Source of the DNA: an uncultured Clostridia bacterium
GTDB taxonomy: Bacteria; Bacillota; Clostridia; Saccharofermentanales; Saccharofermentanaceae
Direction of reading: 5' to 3'
Length of the DNA: 8,000 bases
Assembly (NCBI GenBank): GCA_946545505.1
Contig: CAMNNN010000059.1
Span: 1 to 8,000 of the forward strand
Of the stretch, positions 5,739-8,000 are shown piece after piece (the first letter of the stretch is position 1; each line of letters starts with the position of its first letter). The notes under the pieces are model-generated. The model worked only from the letters and a program-made list of their open reading frames with translations. It was not told where the DNA came from and did no database searches. The position numbers and the translations under genes were made by a program.

Positions 5739-6971
5739 ATGAGAAGATTCTTAAGTGTTGTAATAATCCTGTCGCTCCTTCTGTGCGGCTGTTCAACAGG
5801 TAGTTCCAAGCGTGATTCAAGAAGATCCGGGAGCAACGGCGGATCGGGAAATTCCGGATTCAACAGACCTGATACTACGGAGACGGAGCCGGCGGAAACA
5901 ACTGCAAGACCGACTGAGACGGCTCCAGTTGAGGATGATGCCCCTGTTTACAGTTTCTCGCTTGAGCCGATGATGTGGGATACGGCCACACTGGGACAGG
6001 TTGCCGTTCCTGCCGGTTTCACGGCAGAGACCACCGTTAACTGCTGTGATGACACCACGTGTCTCGGTTATCCTCTGAGAGTATCGGAGACGCTCATAAG
6101 CGAGAGTGCAGATGCGATGCTTTTCTACAAGGCGGGAGAGCTTTATATGCAGAGGGTGTCCTCGGGTTATTTTTCCCACAATGAGGGCGAGCTGGATCAG
6201 CAGCTTTATATATTCATGAAGACTTACGAGGACGCGTCGGCGTGCTGTGACGAGATCGCGGCGCTTATAGCTCCCGGTGCAGTTTATGTCGGCGATGAGG
6301 ATATGTCGAATTATCAGATGTATTCGAACTCAAGGGAAGCGGAGTACTATTCGCTTCTTGAATCCGGACAGGTCCCGGGCATGACTCTTGACTGGTCTGA
6401 GATGACTGCGGCGCAGAGACTGTATTCCGCTCAGCTGAACGGAGTTGAGTGCGCTATCTGCGTTCTATGTGAGGTAAAGGCGTATCAGATTACGACAGCG
6501 GGCTACGGCTTCTCAGATACATCGATCTTCTGGGACATTCCGGGTTATTACGTAATGGTGTGCCCCATGAGCGATTATGAGGAGAATCACGATAACATCT
6601 TCCAGGTATTCATAGACAACACCAAGGTTAATGATGAGTTCGTTGACTTCAACGAAGCCCTCGCAGGGGAGATCTCGTCGGATGTAATTAACAACTGGAA
6701 CATGCAGTGTGCCGCGAGCAGCGCTTATGCCGCCGCCATGACGGCCATGACGTTTGCATCCGTCGAAAGTAATATGAACTACGGAACATACTCGAGTGAT
6801 CAGTTCTCCGATTACATATTCGACCAGAACGATTACACTCTGTCGGATGGTTCAAGTGTACAGATATCGACAAGTTACGATTATGTATATGAAGGGGATA
6901 ACGGAGTTGTGTACTACAGTAACAGCGCTTTCGCTGAGCCCGGTGGTGCGACGCAGCTTTATCCCAATTGA
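5739..6971 (+). CDS. Secreted lipoprotein of unknown function
   Basis: A 410-residue protein. The N-terminus has two arginines, a hydrophobic core (5-15) and the lipobox LCGC, with C18 as the predicted lipidated cysteine, so it is exported and anchored to the outer face of the membrane. Residues 19-68 are a low-complexity linker, first Ser/Gly/Arg-rich and then Thr/Pro/Glu-rich, typical of a flexible spacer in Gram-positive cell walls. From about residue 69 the chain looks folded and acidic, rich in Tyr, Asp and Ser, with no family I recognise. Ten further cysteines occur: 102, 103, 108, 169, 170, 238, 241, 244, 275 and 324. The last 35 residues (YDYVYEGDNGVVYYSNSAF, then PGGATQLYPN) look like a separate small beta module after an alanine-rich helix (324-341). 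It is monocistronic between a terminator and convergent genes, and its 3' end overlaps the flavodoxin gene by 13 bases. Confidence 0.8.
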   Translation: MRRFLSVVIILSLLLCGCSTGSSKRDSRRSGSNGGSGNSGFNRPDTTETEPAETTARPTETAPVEDDAPVYSFSLEPMMWDTATLGQVAVPAGFTAETTVNCCDDTTCLGYPLRVSETLISESADAMLFYKAGELYMQRVSSGYFSHNEGELDQQLYIFMKTYEDASACCDEIAALIAPGAVYVGDEDMSNYQMYSNSREAEYYSLLESGQVPGMTLDWSEMTAAQRLYSAQLNGVECAICVLCEVKAYQITTAGYGFSDTSIFWDIPGYYVMVCPMSDYEENHDNIFQVFIDNTKVNDEFVDFNEALAGEISSDVINNWNMQCAASSAYAAAMTAMTFASVESNMNYGTYSSDQFSDYIFDQNDYTLSDGSSVQISTSYDYVYEGDNGVVYYSNSAFAEPGGATQLYPN

Positions 6972-7402
6972 TCTTCTTTGATTTGAGCGAGTTCACCTTT
7001 GCTGTTAAAGATGATGTACAGGGGGTCGGTTATGCCGGCCCCTTTACATGTCTGCTGAAGCTGTGAATATGCGTTGACGTAAAGTCCTCCTGAAGTGAAG
7101 AACGGGTGCACCTTTATGCCCCGCCAGTCGACGGATTCGATGAAAGACATCATCGGGGCGGGTATGCCGTTGTTCCATACGGGCATACCTAGTATCACGA
7201 TCCCGTAGCGGCTAATATCGTGGTTCAGTTCGCGTATCTTTGGCCTGTGCAGCGGCCCGTTCTCGCGCACCAGTCTGTGAACGAGGACTTCATCGTCCGG
7301 ATATGGAGTTACGGTGATTATCCGTTCAGTATCGCATCCGATGTATCTCTCAATGAGGCCGGCAACCTTCGCGGTCCTGCCGGTCAGTGAGAAATAGATC
7401 AA
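6959..7402 (-). CDS. Flavodoxin-like protein
   Basis: A 147-residue single-domain flavodoxin, a small cytosolic FMN protein that carries electrons. The phosphate-binding loop is SLTGRT (5-10), directly after the first strand. The PYPDDEVLVHRLVREN stretch (33-48) and RPKIREL (53-59) are typical of the Flavodoxin_4 group. ILGMPVWNNGIPAPM (70-84) and FFTSGGLYVN (101-110) would form the loops flanking the flavin ring. The start is uncertain: the TTG at 7402 leaves the first strand three residues short, and no Shine-Dalgarno precedes it. A CTG at 7411, overlapping the mgtE stop (CTGA), would give MILLIYFSLTG, closer to the family's usual N-terminus. Only 5 bases (or an overlap) separate it from the mgtE-like gene, so the two are probably co-transcribed. 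The 3' end overlaps the lipoprotein gene. Confidence 0.85.
   Translation of the reverse strand: MIYFSLTGRTAKVAGLIERYIGCDTERIITVTPYPDDEVLVHRLVRENGPLHRPKIRELNHDISRYGIVILGMPVWNNGIPAPMMSFIESVDWRGIKVHPFFTSGGLYVNAYSQLQQTCKGAGITDPLYIIFNSKGELAQIKEDQLG
7022..7045 (+). terminator. Possible terminator for the lipoprotein mRNA, inside the flavodoxin gene
   Basis: GGGGTCGG (7022-7029) pairs with CCGGCCCC (7035-7042), eight pairs including one G-U, around a 5-base loop and followed by TTT. It lies 50 bases after the lipoprotein stop, on the same strand. The stem is very stable but the T-run is short, and the bases also encode part of the flavodoxin on the other strand, so it may be chance. Confidence 0.35.
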
Positions 7403-7407
7403 TAAGA

Positions 7408-8000
7408 TCAGTGCAGGTCAAGTACATTAAGTAAGAGAATCCAGCTCATGCCGTAATAAGTTACGACAGCTACGAGGTCGTTTACGGTCGTGATGAGCGG
7501 GCCGGATGCGACGGCGGGGTCTACCTTGATCTTCTTGAAGAACAGCGGTATCAGAGTGCCGATAGTGCTCGATATGATCATGGCAACAAGAAGCGACAGA
7601 CCGATGCATCCCGAAATGGAGAATGCGCTTAAGGGGTCCCTTCCTTTTATCAGCATCAGGTACAGTCCTACGAGCAGGAACGATGCCGCGCCGAGCAAAG
7701 TTCCGTTAAACATGCCGACGCGTGTTTCTTTCGCGACGAGGCGTGCCTTCTGCTTGAAAGTAAGATTGACTTCAGTAAGAACACGGATGGTGACAGCAAG
7801 CGACTGTGTGCCGACATTACCTGCCATGTCGAGGATGAGTGACTGGAATGCGACTATAAGCGTGAGCTGCGCGACAACCTTCTCGAAAGCACCGACTACC
7901 GTCGATACGACAATGCCGAGGCCGAGCAGGACGAGAAGCCAGGGAAGACGCTTACGCATACTCTGCTTCAGCGGCTCGTTAAGATCCTCTTCTGCAGTAA
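7408..8000 (-). CDS. mgtE: MgtE-type magnesium transporter, membrane domain (5' end off window)
   Basis: The C-terminal part, about 196 residues, of an MgtE/SLC41-type divalent cation channel that lets Mg2+ into the cell along its gradient. The open frame continues through ATG 7959 to the window edge. The residues before that ATG (EEDLNEPLKQS) match the plug/linker sequence that precedes the first membrane helix in MgtE, including the NEP motif, so ATG 7959 is internal. About five membrane helices follow. Numbered from ATG 7959, signature stretches are MAGNVGTQSL (45-54), the counterpart of the usual GGNxGxQS, and ASGPLITTVNDLVAVVTYY (150-168). The latter contains the pore-lining aspartate (D160) known to bind Mg2+ in the family. 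The N-terminal regulatory and CBS domains, if present, lie beyond the window. The flavodoxin gene follows within a few bases. Confidence 0.88.
   Translation of the reverse strand, partial: TAEEDLNEPLKQSMRKRLPWLLVLLGLGIVVSTVVGAFEKVVAQLTLIVAFQSLILDMAGNVGTQSLAVTIRVLTEVNLTFKQKARLVAKETRVGMFNGTLLGAASFLLVGLYLMLIKGRDPLSAFSISGCIGLSLLVAMIISSTIGTLIPLFFKKIKVDPAVASGPLITTVNDLVAVVTYYGMSWILLLNVLDLH

Noticed and set aside
1..8000. CRISPR arrays, phage genes, defence or toxin-antitoxin systems, rRNA
   Set aside because: No direct-repeat arrays or matching protein signatures were seen. Intergenic space is almost absent apart from 4665-4711 and 5573-5738.

Overview
The window is a compact piece of bacterial chromosome carrying nine genes, seven of them complete. 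Only about 230 bases lie between genes. The gene set points to an anaerobic Clostridia-type member of the Bacillota: a type II pantothenate kinase, a HemZ-type radical SAM protein, a DUF3810 membrane protein, strong GGAGG-type ribosome binding sites and a lipoprotein with a Thr/Pro/Glu-rich linker. Base composition looks mid-GC, so a gut or rumen Oscillospirales- or Lachnospirales-like organism is plausible, but family-level placement is a guess.

Bases 1-3733 hold a tightly packed plus-strand run. It contains the 3' part of a type II pantothenate kinase, a DUF1624/HGSNAT-type membrane acyltransferase, a DUF3810 membrane protein with an HExxH motif, and a HemZ-type radical SAM protein. Junctions are a 1-base overlap, a 1-base gap and an 8-base overlap, so this is almost certainly one transcription unit with coupled translation. 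On the minus strand, converging on hemZ and overlapping its 3' end by 35 bases, is a GtrB/DPM-like polyprenyl-phosphate glycosyltransferase.

The 47 bases at 4665-4711 are a strikingly symmetric divergent promoter. Each arm carries GGTATAAT with exactly 7 bases between TATAAT and the ATG, and neither gene has a usable Shine-Dalgarno sequence, so both mRNAs look leaderless. The rightward unit encodes a small zinc-ribbon membrane protein and a flavin-reductase-like FMN-binding protein. It ends in a 79-base element bounded by perfect 11-base inverted repeats, which supplies the upstream gene's stop codon, followed by a rho-independent terminator.

Bases 5739-6971 encode a large secreted lipoprotein of unknown function with ten cysteines besides the lipidated one. 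Converging on it from the right edge (minus strand) are a flavodoxin-like protein and the membrane domain of an MgtE-type magnesium transporter that runs off the window.

I see no phage, CRISPR, toxin-antitoxin or defence genes. Most of the coding content is ordinary housekeeping. The items worth a second look are the mirror-image leaderless promoter and the inverted-repeat element.
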